Translations under genes and position numbers: made by a program
NCBI RefSeq assembly: GCF_000146285.1
Contig: NZ_GL385912.1
Coordinates: 588,908 to 652,907 of the forward strand
Direction of reading: 5' to 3'
From: Mobiluncus curtisii subsp. curtisii ATCC 35241
GTDB lineage: Bacteria > Actinomycetota > Actinomycetes > Actinomycetales > Actinomycetaceae
DNA length: 64,000 nucleotides
Shown here: piece after piece, positions 26,025 to 34,449 of the stretch
Layout of the letters: each line of letters opens with the position of its first letter
Position numbering within the stretch: position 1 is the first letter of the stretch
The notes under the pieces: generated by a model
Told to the model about the DNA's origin: nothing
Databases searched by the model: none
The model's input: the letters and a program-made list of their open reading frames with translations, nothing else

Positions 26025-26598
26025 AACAATAGCCTTCCTAAAATTCGATGAAATCCGTTTCCCGCTACATATCAGTAAAAACCGCGGTAGCTTTGTGGTG
26101 ATCTATGTCGAAATTTGGGCGCAGACCACCCGCGCCGTCCTGGCGCTATCTTGCGACTTCGTCAAATTCCCTGGCAGAAATGCCCCTGACTCATGCGCCT
26201 CTAAGGTTTTCCGTAACAAACCAAGCCAGAAGCTCGGCGGCACGTCAGCTTTGACCTCAACACTCGATGAATTGGTCCCAAGGAAACCCTCATTAGTGAA
26301 AGCCTGGAAATGGGCTTCCTTGTCCAGACATTTCAACGATTTCTCAGTATCAAAGCGGGCTAATCCCAGCTAGCCCGCGCCGGCAAAATGCTTTTCACAC
26401 TATACAAACGACCAGTTCAATGCCGTATGGCTGGCCGAACCTCAATGTAGTCCCCCGACTTACGCATCTGACCCGTCTCAGAACACGAACGGGTCCTAAC
26501 TTTGAGAATCCTGGACTCCCCCGTGGTGTCTCACAGAAGTCGTCGAATTCGTCAGAAGTTAGGATCCCTACGCTCGTAATAAAATGACGCCCGCAGTC
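26025..26598. other. Gene-free interval with one inverted repeat
   Basis: No convincing gene is seen in these 570 bases; short frames lack ribosome-binding sites and family resemblance. A 12-bp inverted repeat with one mismatch (GGGTCCTAACTT at 26491-26502, AAGTTAGGATCC at 26556-26567) could form a stem with a 53-base interior. It could be an attenuator, a regulator site or a scar of a lost mobile element. Confidence 0.3.
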
Positions 26599-27750
26599 TC
26601 AAACTTTTGCTTTGCGGTAGCCCGCGGCTCTCGCATCATCTTGAGAAGCGAAGCAAGCCTCCGGGGTGGTGCGGTCGTAGTACCTCTGACCGGGCATGTG
26701 ATAAATCATGGAACTGGCGTTTCCCTTGATTGGGGCGTTTGCCGGGCAGTCCTTACCGATTGGTTGTAAGCCGCCATTGCCAGAAGGCTGGGGCTGGGGT
26801 TGTGGCTGCGGTTGGGGCTGGGCTTGAGGCTCAGGCTGGGGCTGCGAGGCAACCTGACATTGCAAATTGGAGTTGTCACTCAACGCACCAGGTCCTCCCA
26901 CGAAAGTGACTGGCACTGCAGGTTGAACAGGTGAACAATTCTGTTGCGCTAACAGCAAGGGCATCTTTTGCACACCGGCCACGGGCACAATCGAGAGAGC
27001 GTCCGGGAAATTCACTCCCGATGCCAGGAAGGCATTGGCAGCAGGCTTCGCGGCAAAAATTTGGGACGCGGTCTCAAATCGATTAGCTCCGTAAATTCGG
27101 TTCGGGTTCGGCAGCCCCGCCAAGAATTCATCAGGAAGGGCACCCGGACCGCCCAGCACCATAGTGTCTGTAGCGCCCAGCTGCTGAGCCACCGACACCG
27201 CATACTGTTGCGCACCCGGACCGGTAAGCATAATCGGCACCCCCTCTTGTGCGGCCAACGCTCCCCCGGCCAGCGCATCCGCAAAACCCGTGCCAGTCGC
27301 TAAATACACCTTGTTGGCTTTCCCAAACTGCAGAGCAATTTTTTCGGCAGTCTCGTAACGGTTGGCTCCAGAAATTCGCTGCACCGCACCAAACTGTGTC
27401 AGCTGAGCCTCAACCTGTGCCGAGACCGCCCCGACACCGCCCAGAATCGTAATGCTGGGCGAACCGAGCTGCTGCAGGTAGGCCTGCTGCCCGGCAGTAA
27501 TTTGTGAGCCAACCAACAAAATGGGTGCCTGCTGAACGGAGACCCAAGGCCCGGCGGCCAAAGCGTCGGGGAAATTCGTTCCCGTAGCGACAAACACGTT
27601 TTTCGCAGCGGGAAAGTACGTCTGAGCAATAGCCAGGGACGTTGCATAACGATCCGTGCCAGCAATACGGGTTCCCACGGCTGAGGCGGGAATTTGCAGA
27701 GTTAGAGCAAGAGCAGCGGCGGCAACGCCGGCGAGAGTTTTCCTAAACAT
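26599..27750 (-). CDS. Cell-wall-binding-repeat-2 surface protein
   Basis: 383 residues from the ATG at 27750; the frame is open further but the signal peptide (MFRKTLAGVAAAALALTLQIPASA) begins here. Three cell-wall-binding type 2 repeats follow, marked by RIAGTDRYATS, RISGANRYETAEKIA and RIYGANRFETASQIF, each with VYLATG/FVATG-NFPDAL and ILLVG elements. These repeats bind wall polymers non-covalently. A Gln/Pro linker leads to a C-terminal domain with CPANAPIKGNASSMIYHMPG, YYDRTTPEACF and AAGYRKAK, common at the ends of actinobacterial secreted proteins. The precise role is unknown. Confidence 0.9.
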   Translation of the reverse strand: MFRKTLAGVAAAALALTLQIPASAVGTRIAGTDRYATSLAIAQTYFPAAKNVFVATGTNFPDALAAGPWVSVQQAPILLVGSQITAGQQAYLQQLGSPSITILGGVGAVSAQVEAQLTQFGAVQRISGANRYETAEKIALQFGKANKVYLATGTGFADALAGGALAAQEGVPIMLTGPGAQQYAVSVAQQLGATDTMVLGGPGALPDEFLAGLPNPNRIYGANRFETASQIFAAKPAANAFLASGVNFPDALSIVPVAGVQKMPLLLAQQNCSPVQPAVPVTFVGGPGALSDNSNLQCQVASQPQPEPQAQPQPQPQPQPQPSGNGGLQPIGKDCPANAPIKGNASSMIYHMPGQRYYDRTTPEACFASQDDARAAGYRKAKV

Positions 27751-27883
27751 GAAACGAATTCTAGGATTTACGCCTCGAAAAAAGTGCCAATCGAAGCGAG
27801 GAATCTCTATGAACAGCTCCACCCTGCTCGGCTGACCACCCGCGAAATTGGTTTCAACCAGCCTGATGAGCCTAGGTGAATTG

Positions 27884-28603
27884 TTACCGTTTCGACTCCA
27901 CTAACAGCGTGAGTTCACTAATCTGTTGTTTCAGTTCGTTGATTTCAGCACTGGTGGCCGCCCGGTCTTGCTCATTTTTTTCATTCACCACGTCTACAAC
28001 CCAAGAAGCTAAGGTCGCTGTCACGACACCAATAAGAGCAACGCCGCCTGTCATCAGGCATAACGCAACCACGCGGCCAGTGACGGAAATCGGATATAAG
28101 TCTCCGTAGCCCACTGTGGTAATCGTCTCGAAAGCCCACCAAATCGCCTGTGGAAAAGACGTAATCAACGCATCCGAGACACTACGCTCCGCATCCAGCA
28201 CAGCTAGCGCCGACACGAAAATCAGCAGTGCCGTGCTTGTCACCGAGTACAGGGCTATCTTGCCGCGAAAGGTCGAACCGGCCTTGCGACCAAGTACTTT
28301 CATGAAAGTTACGAGCCGCAGCAATCGCAGTGGCCGCAAGATTGGCAGCGCCACGATGAGCAAATCAAACAGGTGCGTGATGAACCACTTGAAACGCGGC
28401 TTCGCCAAGAAAAGCCGCACCACGTAATCAGCGACAAACGCGGCCCAGACCACATTCATGATGAGCTCTGTAACGCTGGCGCCCCGGCCTTGCAGGTTAC
28501 CGATAACTTCCCAGGCGTAGGCCCCCAAAAATAGGACCGCCAGAATCAACAGCGGCCAATCTGTGAAACGCTCCCATGTGTCCAACCTTTTAGATTCGCT
28601 CAT
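27884..28603 (-). CDS. Voltage-gated-like potassium channel
   Basis: 239 residues, six membrane segments. The selectivity filter TTVGYGDLYPIS is near residue 165, preceded by a pore helix (FPQAIWWAFETI). An S4-like segment with regularly spaced Arg (LRPLRLLRLVTFMKVLGRK) suggests voltage sensing. The C-terminal 45 residues form a coiled coil (heptads around ATSAEINELKQQISELTLLVES), probably for tetramer assembly. The ATG at 28603 is chosen over a GTG two codons upstream. Monocistronic. Confidence 0.9.
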   Translation of the reverse strand: MSESKRLDTWERFTDWPLLILAVLFLGAYAWEVIGNLQGRGASVTELIMNVVWAAFVADYVVRLFLAKPRFKWFITHLFDLLIVALPILRPLRLLRLVTFMKVLGRKAGSTFRGKIALYSVTSTALLIFVSALAVLDAERSVSDALITSFPQAIWWAFETITTVGYGDLYPISVTGRVVALCLMTGGVALIGVVTATLASWVVDVVNEKNEQDRAATSAEINELKQQISELTLLVESKR

Positions 28604-28759
28604 AAGCACATAATAGTGCCGTTCACAAGGATGGTTTCGCGGTCTTTGGTGGGTAAAAAGACGGCTGGTCAGGTGCCGAATTTCCCAAGGATTTAGCTGG
28701 ATTAAGGGTTTATCGGGGCATTGTTCTTTGGTAAAGTGTTGCTCGTTAGGGGTAGCTTA

Positions 28760-29989
28760 GTGAGCAAGAAATCTAAGATTTGGATTGCCAGCATCCTGGC
28801 AGTCATTTCTGTCGCCGCCGCGGTCGGCGGAATCACCATGTATCTGACTAACGAGTGGAAAGTCGTCATTGCTTTAAAAGGCGATTCCACCAGCACTGTT
28901 GAATACGGCGACACATGGAAAGACCCCGGCGCTACCGCTTATGGGACCGGCACCCTGTTCACTTTTACTCACGATGACCTCAAGCTACACCGCACCGGCA
29001 AAGTCGATACTTCCAAAATCGGCACTTATGAAATCACTTATGCAGCGAAATACCGCGGAACCGAGGGTAAAAAGACTCGCAAAGTTATCGTCCGGGATTC
29101 CCAGCCACCCGTCATCACAATCGACGGTGGGGAACAAATCAAACTCCCTTATGGCATTTCCTGGCAGGACTCCTATTCCGCGACAGATAATGCGGACGGC
29201 GATTTGACTGCAAAAGTCCAGGTAGGCGGTCAGGTCAATGTAAACGCGGCAGGGTCATACACGCTGCACTATCAAGTCTCGGACTCCAGCGGAAACCTAG
29301 GCACGGCAACACGTCAGGTCACCGTGATGCAGCCCGTTGCCCCTAACGCCGACCCGGCGGCAGGCTTGGACAAAGTTATCTATCTGACTTTCGACGATGG
29401 ACCCGGTCCGGCGACGGCACACCTGTTGGATATTTTGGCTGATAAAGGCGTGAAAGCAACGTTCTTTGTAACCAATATGATGGGGCACTCTGACATGATT
29501 GGGCGCGCCTATCGAGAAGGTCACGCAATCGGAATCCACACCTATACTCACCAGTATTCCCAGATTTACTCCAGCGAGGCTGCTTATTGGGCAGACTTCG
29601 ACCGCGTGGCACAGCTGATTCGCGACCAGACCGGGCAGGACACCAAGATTATGCGGTTCCCCGGAGGCAGCTCCAACACCGTGAGTCGCAGCTACACGCC
29701 CGGAATCATGAGCCGCCTGACCAAACTCATGGGTGTGAAAGGCTACACCTATTTTGATTGGAACGTAGATAGTGGGGACGCTTCGGGTCACACCAACAGT
29801 GCTTCGGTCTTTCAAAAAATTACCGCCGGAGTGCCAGGAAAATCGGTGTCAGTAGTCCTCTGCCACGACACTCATTCCACCACAGTCGACGCCATGCCAC
29901 AGGTCATCGACTGGGGCAAGCAAAACGGCTACACTTTCCTGCCGCTCGCCCCCGGCAGCTATCCCGCGCACCATCGGGTCGCGAACTGA
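28760..29989 (+). CDS. Polysaccharide deacetylase with immunoglobulin-like repeats
   Basis: 409 residues. A membrane anchor (IWIASILAVISVAAAVGGIT) lies near the N-terminus. Two bacterial Ig-like (DUF5011) units follow, marked by GDTWKDPGATAYG and GISWQDSYSATDNADGDLT. The NodB deacetylase domain starts near residue 205: LTFDDGPGPATAHLLDIL, HTYTH metal site, RFPGGSSN, FDWNVDSGD and VLCHDTH. Such enzymes remove acetyl groups from peptidoglycan GlcNAc outside the membrane, giving lysozyme resistance. The start is GTG at 28760 with AGGGG seven bases upstream, better than the upstream ATG. Confidence 0.92.
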   Translation: MSKKSKIWIASILAVISVAAAVGGITMYLTNEWKVVIALKGDSTSTVEYGDTWKDPGATAYGTGTLFTFTHDDLKLHRTGKVDTSKIGTYEITYAAKYRGTEGKKTRKVIVRDSQPPVITIDGGEQIKLPYGISWQDSYSATDNADGDLTAKVQVGGQVNVNAAGSYTLHYQVSDSSGNLGTATRQVTVMQPVAPNADPAAGLDKVIYLTFDDGPGPATAHLLDILADKGVKATFFVTNMMGHSDMIGRAYREGHAIGIHTYTHQYSQIYSSEAAYWADFDRVAQLIRDQTGQDTKIMRFPGGSSNTVSRSYTPGIMSRLTKLMGVKGYTYFDWNVDSGDASGHTNSASVFQKITAGVPGKSVSVVLCHDTHSTTVDAMPQVIDWGKQNGYTFLPLAPGSYPAHHRVAN

Positions 29990-30073
29990 GGGCGGTCGCT
30001 GGGGTCACAAGGGCGGTCGCGCGGGTGCACAAGGGTGCTCGTGAGGGTTCACAAGGTCGGTAGCGAGGCTGGG
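29990..30073. repeat. Degenerate 21-22 bp direct repeats
   Basis: Directly after the deacetylase stop there are three and a half imperfect copies of a unit like GGGCGGTCGCTGGGGTCACAA (starts at 29990, 30011, 30033, 30055). They are G-rich on the plus strand. The remaining bases to 30252 hold no gene. Confidence 0.6.
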
Positions 30074-30252
30074 TGGGTATGTTAGACCCGGTGGTCGTGT
30101 AACGAGCAAAAGGCCGCGCGGTGGGTGGTGGTCTCGCACAAGACAAGTGGGACGGTCAGTACGTCTGAGTGACGTATAGGTGTCTTTTATTTCTGTTTTC
30201 AACGTTGCGTGGCAGTTTATGCGTCCGCATTGGAGTACACGCGAATTCCCCA

Positions 30253-30281
30253 TGTGGTACACTCATTGTATGAGTACCACA
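30253..30281 (+). promoter_or_regulatory. Palindromic operator over the antitoxin start
   Basis: TGTGGTACACTCAT at 30253-30266, a TGT spacer and ATGAGTACCACA at 30270-30281 form an inverted repeat with a 2-base bulge that covers the start codon of the antitoxin pseudogene. This is the normal place for VapB-type autorepression. Confidence 0.55.
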
Positions 30282-30512
30282 TATGCGACCGTTGTGTGAG
30301 ATAGGGGGCGCCTGGTCATTCCCTCGGCGCTGCGCCACAACCAAAAGTGGGAGCAAGGCACCCAGCTGCTGATGCTCGAAACTCCGCACGGAGTCATCGC
30401 CATGACCCGCGAACAGGCAAAACAGCTGGTAAATAAGCAAATTGGGGCGGGAAGCCTGGTTCAAGAACTCATCGCGGAACGACGCAGCGCGGCTCAGGAA
30501 GAATCTGCGTAA
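30270..30512 (+). pseudogene. vapB: AbrB/VapB-like antitoxin, nonsense-interrupted
   Basis: Reading from the ATG gives an 81-codon frame with one internal stop, TGA at 30297-30299 (codon 10). Around it the AbrB-type swapped-hairpin domain is clear: YATVV-stop-DRGRLVIPSALR, then GTQLLMLETPHGVIAMTREQAK and a C-terminal toxin-binding region with LVQELIAERRSAA. The TAA stop overlaps the toxin ATG (TAATG), the usual coupling. A functional antitoxin could only come from an internal start, and the most plausible ones lack the first beta strand. Confidence 0.8.
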
Positions 30513-30874
30513 TGTTCGTCTTAGACGCCTCGGCTCTGCTGGCATTTTTGCAAGAGGAACCCGGTTGGCAGCGCGTGGAGTAGGCACTAGACCAGGGTGT
30601 GGTGAGCGCCGCGAACTGGTCAGAGGTCATCCAAAAGCTACTCTCCCGTGGGGCGGACGTTTCCCTGCCCACGAACTTGCTGTTCTCCTACGGCCTGAAA
30701 GTGCGCGATGTCAGCGAATCTGACGCGGTGGCGGCGGCACAGTTGTGGCAGCCCGGCACGAGCGTCTCCCTGGGCGACCGCCTCTGCCGCGCCCTCGGCA
30801 AAAGACTCAACGCCACCGTCCTAACCGCCGACAAAGCCTGGGGCGAGGGCAACGGAATTGAACAGATTCGGTAG
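30512..30874 (+). pseudogene. vapC: PIN-domain (VapC-like) toxin, nonsense-interrupted
   Basis: A 121-codon frame carries one in-frame TAG at 30581-30583 (codon 24). The PIN fold is evident: MFVLDASALLAFLQEEPG with the first acidic residue, SAANWSEVIQKLLSRG with the conserved Glu, VSLGDRLCRALGKRL with the third acidic site and TVLTADKAW with the last Asp. VapC toxins cut tRNA or rRNA. The early stop should abolish the toxin, so with the antitoxin also interrupted the locus appears dead. Between its stop and 31089 lies AT-rich sequence without a gene. Confidence 0.8.
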
Positions 30875-31089
30875 ACGTGGCACTCCTGAAACAGGTGGTA
30901 ATCACTGTGCACCTCTTACAGATTAATTATCTATGATCTTTTACTAGTTTATGCTCTGCTTACAGAAGACTAAAACATTGCATTATAGCTGCGCTAATGT
31001 CGTATAGTGTTTGTTTGTATTCACGTTCCCGGAAGATGTATTTAGTATTAAAAATATCAGCAAAAAAAGTATCGAGAGTAGTGAAGTAA

Positions 31090-32187
31090 TTAATCGTCGC
31101 GACGATCTAAGAATTCAAGATATTGTTGATACTTACGAAGCATCATGTTCTTAACATATTGCTCCATGTAAACGTAATCAGGTGTGCCTGTATCGTTCAC
31201 GGGAAGCATTAATTCAATACGCTTCATACGAGAAAGAGTTGCTCCATTACCACCCCAATTAAATTTTGCTTTCATCTGATTCTTAAAAAGTGGAATTAAG
31301 AACTGGGCTGACCATAAATTCAATTGAGAGCCGGTTATTATTTGAATGTTCTGACCTGTCACGAAAAGGTGAGATTGCCAAAATGCAGTTTGCGTATCTA
31401 GTCCTATTGTAATGCAGTTTGCATCGTCTGAACCGAATAAAAGATTCTTATCACTTACAAAGCGGGAAATACCGTTATTTGCATCTGTTCTTGTAACATA
31501 TGGGATATTTTTTATATTACTATCGATGATTCTGATTCCATCAATGCTACTTCTGGTAGAAGCAATCTTAAATAAGCCGTGTTTGCCAAATGCTCTAAAT
31601 CTATTCCACCTTTTTTCATTTAGCGCTGGAAGCTCTTTGTATTTCAACTGGGAAAGCTGCCCAGTAATATATTTCTTATAGCGTATAAGCATATCCTCTC
31701 TCAATCGAGAAGCATACTGTGCCATAAATTTGTAATCAGGTTCACCAGAATCTTCAAATGGAAGCATAACTCTATCACCATGCAAATGTTGCAGATTACG
31801 CTTGTACCCATGACCGTACTTTTCTTGAATCTTATCCTGTGTTGCAACGAAAAATAGTCCTGTATCTCGATTAAGCCAATCAGCATAACCGTAGATAACG
31901 TCGCTTGTAGATATGAATAGCTCTTCTTTATACATTGCATATCCGGCAGACCCGTCGCCATTTTTAATGAAACCAATACAATTTCCCGGTTGAATCAATT
32001 TGTGTGTAGTATTGTTATCTTCAACCACACAAAGAACACCATTTCCACGGTTAGTTGCACCTATATAATTAACTCCTTTTCGTGTTATTTTTAAATGGTT
32101 TAGACCTTTTCCTTTACCAGGAACGAACTTATTGAACAATCTTTTAATTTGTTGCGCTCTCCACTTTCTATTACTCAGTGACTGCAT
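31090..32187 (-). CDS. Restriction-modification specificity (S) subunit
   Basis: 365 residues built of two similar halves, each a target-recognition domain ending in a comparable turn and helix: LPFEDSGEPDYKFMAQYASRL near residue 150 and LPVNDTGTPDYVYMEQYVKNM near 340. This is the layout of type I HsdS or BcgI-type B subunits, which choose the DNA site. Base composition is clearly lower in GC than the flanks, a sign of transfer. It overlaps the methyltransferase gene by 17 bases. No restriction (R) gene is seen, and the methylase is truncated, so the system is probably inactive. Confidence 0.82.
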   Translation of the reverse strand: MQSLSNRKWRAQQIKRLFNKFVPGKGKGLNHLKITRKGVNYIGATNRGNGVLCVVEDNNTTHKLIQPGNCIGFIKNGDGSAGYAMYKEELFISTSDVIYGYADWLNRDTGLFFVATQDKIQEKYGHGYKRNLQHLHGDRVMLPFEDSGEPDYKFMAQYASRLREDMLIRYKKYITGQLSQLKYKELPALNEKRWNRFRAFGKHGLFKIASTRSSIDGIRIIDSNIKNIPYVTRTDANNGISRFVSDKNLLFGSDDANCITIGLDTQTAFWQSHLFVTGQNIQIITGSQLNLWSAQFLIPLFKNQMKAKFNWGGNGATLSRMKRIELMLPVNDTGTPDYVYMEQYVKNMMLRKYQQYLEFLDRRDD

Positions 32188-33067
32188 TTACATCGCTCTC
32201 CTTATTATCCTCAAACAGATACTCGCGGTTCTGCATGACCATCGAGAATTCAAACGTCAGGTAGTCTCCGATGACTTTCTCGAAGTCTTTGTCGGTCGGT
32301 ATCTCGTCGTTAAAATAATAGAAGCTGTGTAACCACTCATCACCAGGTTCAATTGTCGATTCCACACAGAACTTTGACGGAGCCTCTACACGCCCAAACC
32401 ACACATCTAGTAAGTGCTGTCGCTTATCCTTAGCAGAATCACCCTCTAGCAGTCCAACGTGAGCGCGAACTTCATAACCATCGTCGCGGAAGTCGATAAA
32501 CTTACAAACTTTTCTCTTATCGTGTTTTTCATTTGCGGTAAAAATAGCAATAACCGGATTCACGCCGACACCATAGAACGTCTCCGAATTGCAGGTAATG
32601 ACTCCCTCAAGCGTATGTTTATCCAGAATACTATTTTTGAATTGCTTCTCAGCTTTGCTCTTACCTGTCATTGATGACTGAGGAACAATAACAGCAGCTC
32701 TCGCTCCGACCGTCAATGAGTCCAAAAGATGCTCAATGAACGAAAGCTCATGCTGCTCCGTATCCGCCTTCGTACCCTGTGAGTAGGGTGGGTTCATCAA
32801 ACCGACCGTCGCACCTTTGAGTTGCACCTGAGCTGTATTCTTACGCAAGAAATCACAGCATTCCAAATTACTGTTTCCATCTTTACGTAAAATCATATTG
32901 GCAGCTGCCACGGCGAACATATTGCTCTGAAGCTCGAAACCGTGGAGCTGTTTCTTCTTGATACTCTTTCTCTGAACGTCTGTGTCCGCCATGGAAAGCA
33001 TTCTGTGCATCGCGGAAATCAAAAAACCTCCTGTTCCGCACGTAGGATCGCAGACCGTACTGAGTTG
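32171..33067 (-). pseudogene. N6-adenine DNA methyltransferase (HsdM-like), 5'-truncated
   Basis: The frame from ATG 33022 gives 283 residues containing the catalytic GLMNPPYSQGTKADTEQHELSFIEH (NPPY motif IV) and downstream HsdM-type segments (AAVIVPQSSMTG, GVITCNSETFYGVGVNPVIAIFTA). The same frame upstream of the ATG reads QLSTVCDPTCGTGGFLISAM, the SAM-binding motif I. Family resemblance then stops at about 33067, where several hundred N-terminal residues should follow. The lost 5' part, the adjacent palindrome and the switch to phage-associated sequence suggest an insertion or deletion break here. Confidence 0.8.
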
Positions 33068-33069
33068 GA

Positions 33070-33083
33070 CACAAGGGCTTGTG
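33070..33083. other. Palindrome at the hsdM break, candidate attachment-site core
   Basis: CACAAG-GG-CTTGTG is a perfect 6-bp inverted repeat with a GG centre, three bases past the last codon of hsdM homology. Serine recombinases act at short imperfect palindromes with a 2-base core, so this may be attL of the element to the right. That is inference; no integrase lies in the window. The rest of 33023-33369 holds no gene. Confidence 0.3.
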
Positions 33084-33369
33084 GGAAGCGGCTGAAGCGG
33101 ATGGAGCGAAAACAGCCCGCGACTAGGGAGAACACGGTATAGGGTGAGTGGCCGGACGGTTCAAGCTGACGACGGGGTTCCAGCGCTTACCCTGCCCCGG
33201 AGACGCAGCAAGGCACCGTGAACCGTGACGGGCACGGCAGGAAGTGAAGTGCCAAAAAGTGTGGGAAACGCCGAAACGTTCTACCCTGCCCCCTTCACCG
33301 GTACTACAACCGTGTCTCTGTAGCGCGCGTCTAGACACACTGCGGGGCTCCGCAGGATAGAATGTGTAA

Positions 33370-34449
33370 ATGAGCAAGTCAAGGAGACTTCCAAAACTTC
33401 CAAGCCTGATCGAACGGAAGCTATACAAGACAGGTCAGACTCGAGGCGCTGCGATCCAGGAGATCTACCAGAACCGGGTTCTGCGAAATAGCACTGTACT
33501 TATCCCTTGGGATTTCTGGGATGCCTGCAAAATTCCCGATGATGGCACCGAGAAGTACGAAAACGGATTTATTGTTCTCCTTGACCCCGATTGGTATTTG
33601 GCAACAGGCAATGCGGATGCGATCCTTAAAGCTGAGGGTGTCGAACTGGGAGTCAATGCAGTCCTCTACTTTCAAAAGAGGTCGCAATGGAACTCTTTGG
33701 GTCTGAAGGAAGGGGATTTACTGCCAAATGGGCTGCCGCTGGTGCCCCCAACGAGCAGAATTGCTCCGATTAACGGCACGCTCTTAGCGCGCATGCACAG
33801 CACCACTTCTGAAAAAGACAAACGTATCAGTATCGGATATAACGAAAAATCGTTGCGAGGTGCAGGCATCCGAGTGTACGAGTACGCTTCTAGGGAAACT
33901 ATTAGAAGGGCTCGACTTCAGCTGGAAGCGTATTTTTGGCAATCGTCCGATTCGATCGAAGCAGTTGTCGAAGAGGGCATGAAGAAATCTGACGCAATCT
34001 TTCGTCGAGATTCAGTACTTAACTCTGCATCCGACGAAGGTCTGTTTGATACAGATTTATTGCGCAAAATGAGGATACTTGATGCTGAAAACGCAACGAT
34101 TTGCCCATTGTGCCTAGAGCGGATTCCGGCCTCACTGTTTTTCAAGCGTGGTGAACAGGCTGAAGGTCGTGAGACTTGGGATATAACTGTCACTGAAGTC
34201 AGCTTGTTTCATATCGAAGAATTGCGTGTCGGAAAGTTTCAACACAAGCCTTACAACCTTGGCTGGGGTCATCACTTTTGCAACGTAGTCACAAAAGACT
34301 CAGGCATTGAAGGTACACTGGAGTGGATGGATGTTGTTGTCGATAGAAACCGCAGAAGCGGTTGGCATAGTCAGACGTCAAACAACGTCCCGGCTAGCAT
34401 CTCAGATTCACGTGATGCCACCGAGCTCTTGAACGACGGTTCCTCCTGA
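33370..34449 (+). CDS. BstXI-like type II restriction endonuclease
   Basis: 359 residues. I recognise it as BstXI-family from the C-terminal half: ICPLCLERIPASLFF with a Cys pair, then DITVTEVSLFHIEELRVG, HKPYNLGWGHHFCNVVTKDSGI and TLEWMDVVV. The His/Cys pattern suggests a zinc-bound beta-beta-alpha (HNH-like) nuclease centre. The N-terminal half (PWDFWDACKIPDDGTEKYENGFIVLL) is probably the recognition part. BstXI cuts CCANNNNNNTGG; the specificity of this protein is inferred only. Its last 79 bases overlap the convergent methyltransferase gene. Confidence 0.7.
   Translation: MSKSRRLPKLPSLIERKLYKTGQTRGAAIQEIYQNRVLRNSTVLIPWDFWDACKIPDDGTEKYENGFIVLLDPDWYLATGNADAILKAEGVELGVNAVLYFQKRSQWNSLGLKEGDLLPNGLPLVPPTSRIAPINGTLLARMHSTTSEKDKRISIGYNEKSLRGAGIRVYEYASRETIRRARLQLEAYFWQSSDSIEAVVEEGMKKSDAIFRRDSVLNSASDEGLFDTDLLRKMRILDAENATICPLCLERIPASLFFKRGEQAEGRETWDITVTEVSLFHIEELRVGKFQHKPYNLGWGHHFCNVVTKDSGIEGTLEWMDVVVDRNRRSGWHSQTSNNVPASISDSRDATELLNDGSS

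Noticed and set aside
26103..26336. 77-codon minus-strand frame in the gap between the two surface protein genes
   Set aside because: Start at 26336 has no ribosome-binding site, and the product resembles no known family; kept as gene-free.
29990..30073. CRISPR array
   Set aside because: The repeats are adjacent and imperfect with no unique spacers, and no cas genes are near; listed as degenerate direct repeats.
33123..33428. 101-codon minus-strand frame at the hsdM/BstXI junction
   Set aside because: Overlaps the start of the restriction endonuclease gene and has a low-complexity, Arg/Ser/Cys-rich product typical of chance frames.
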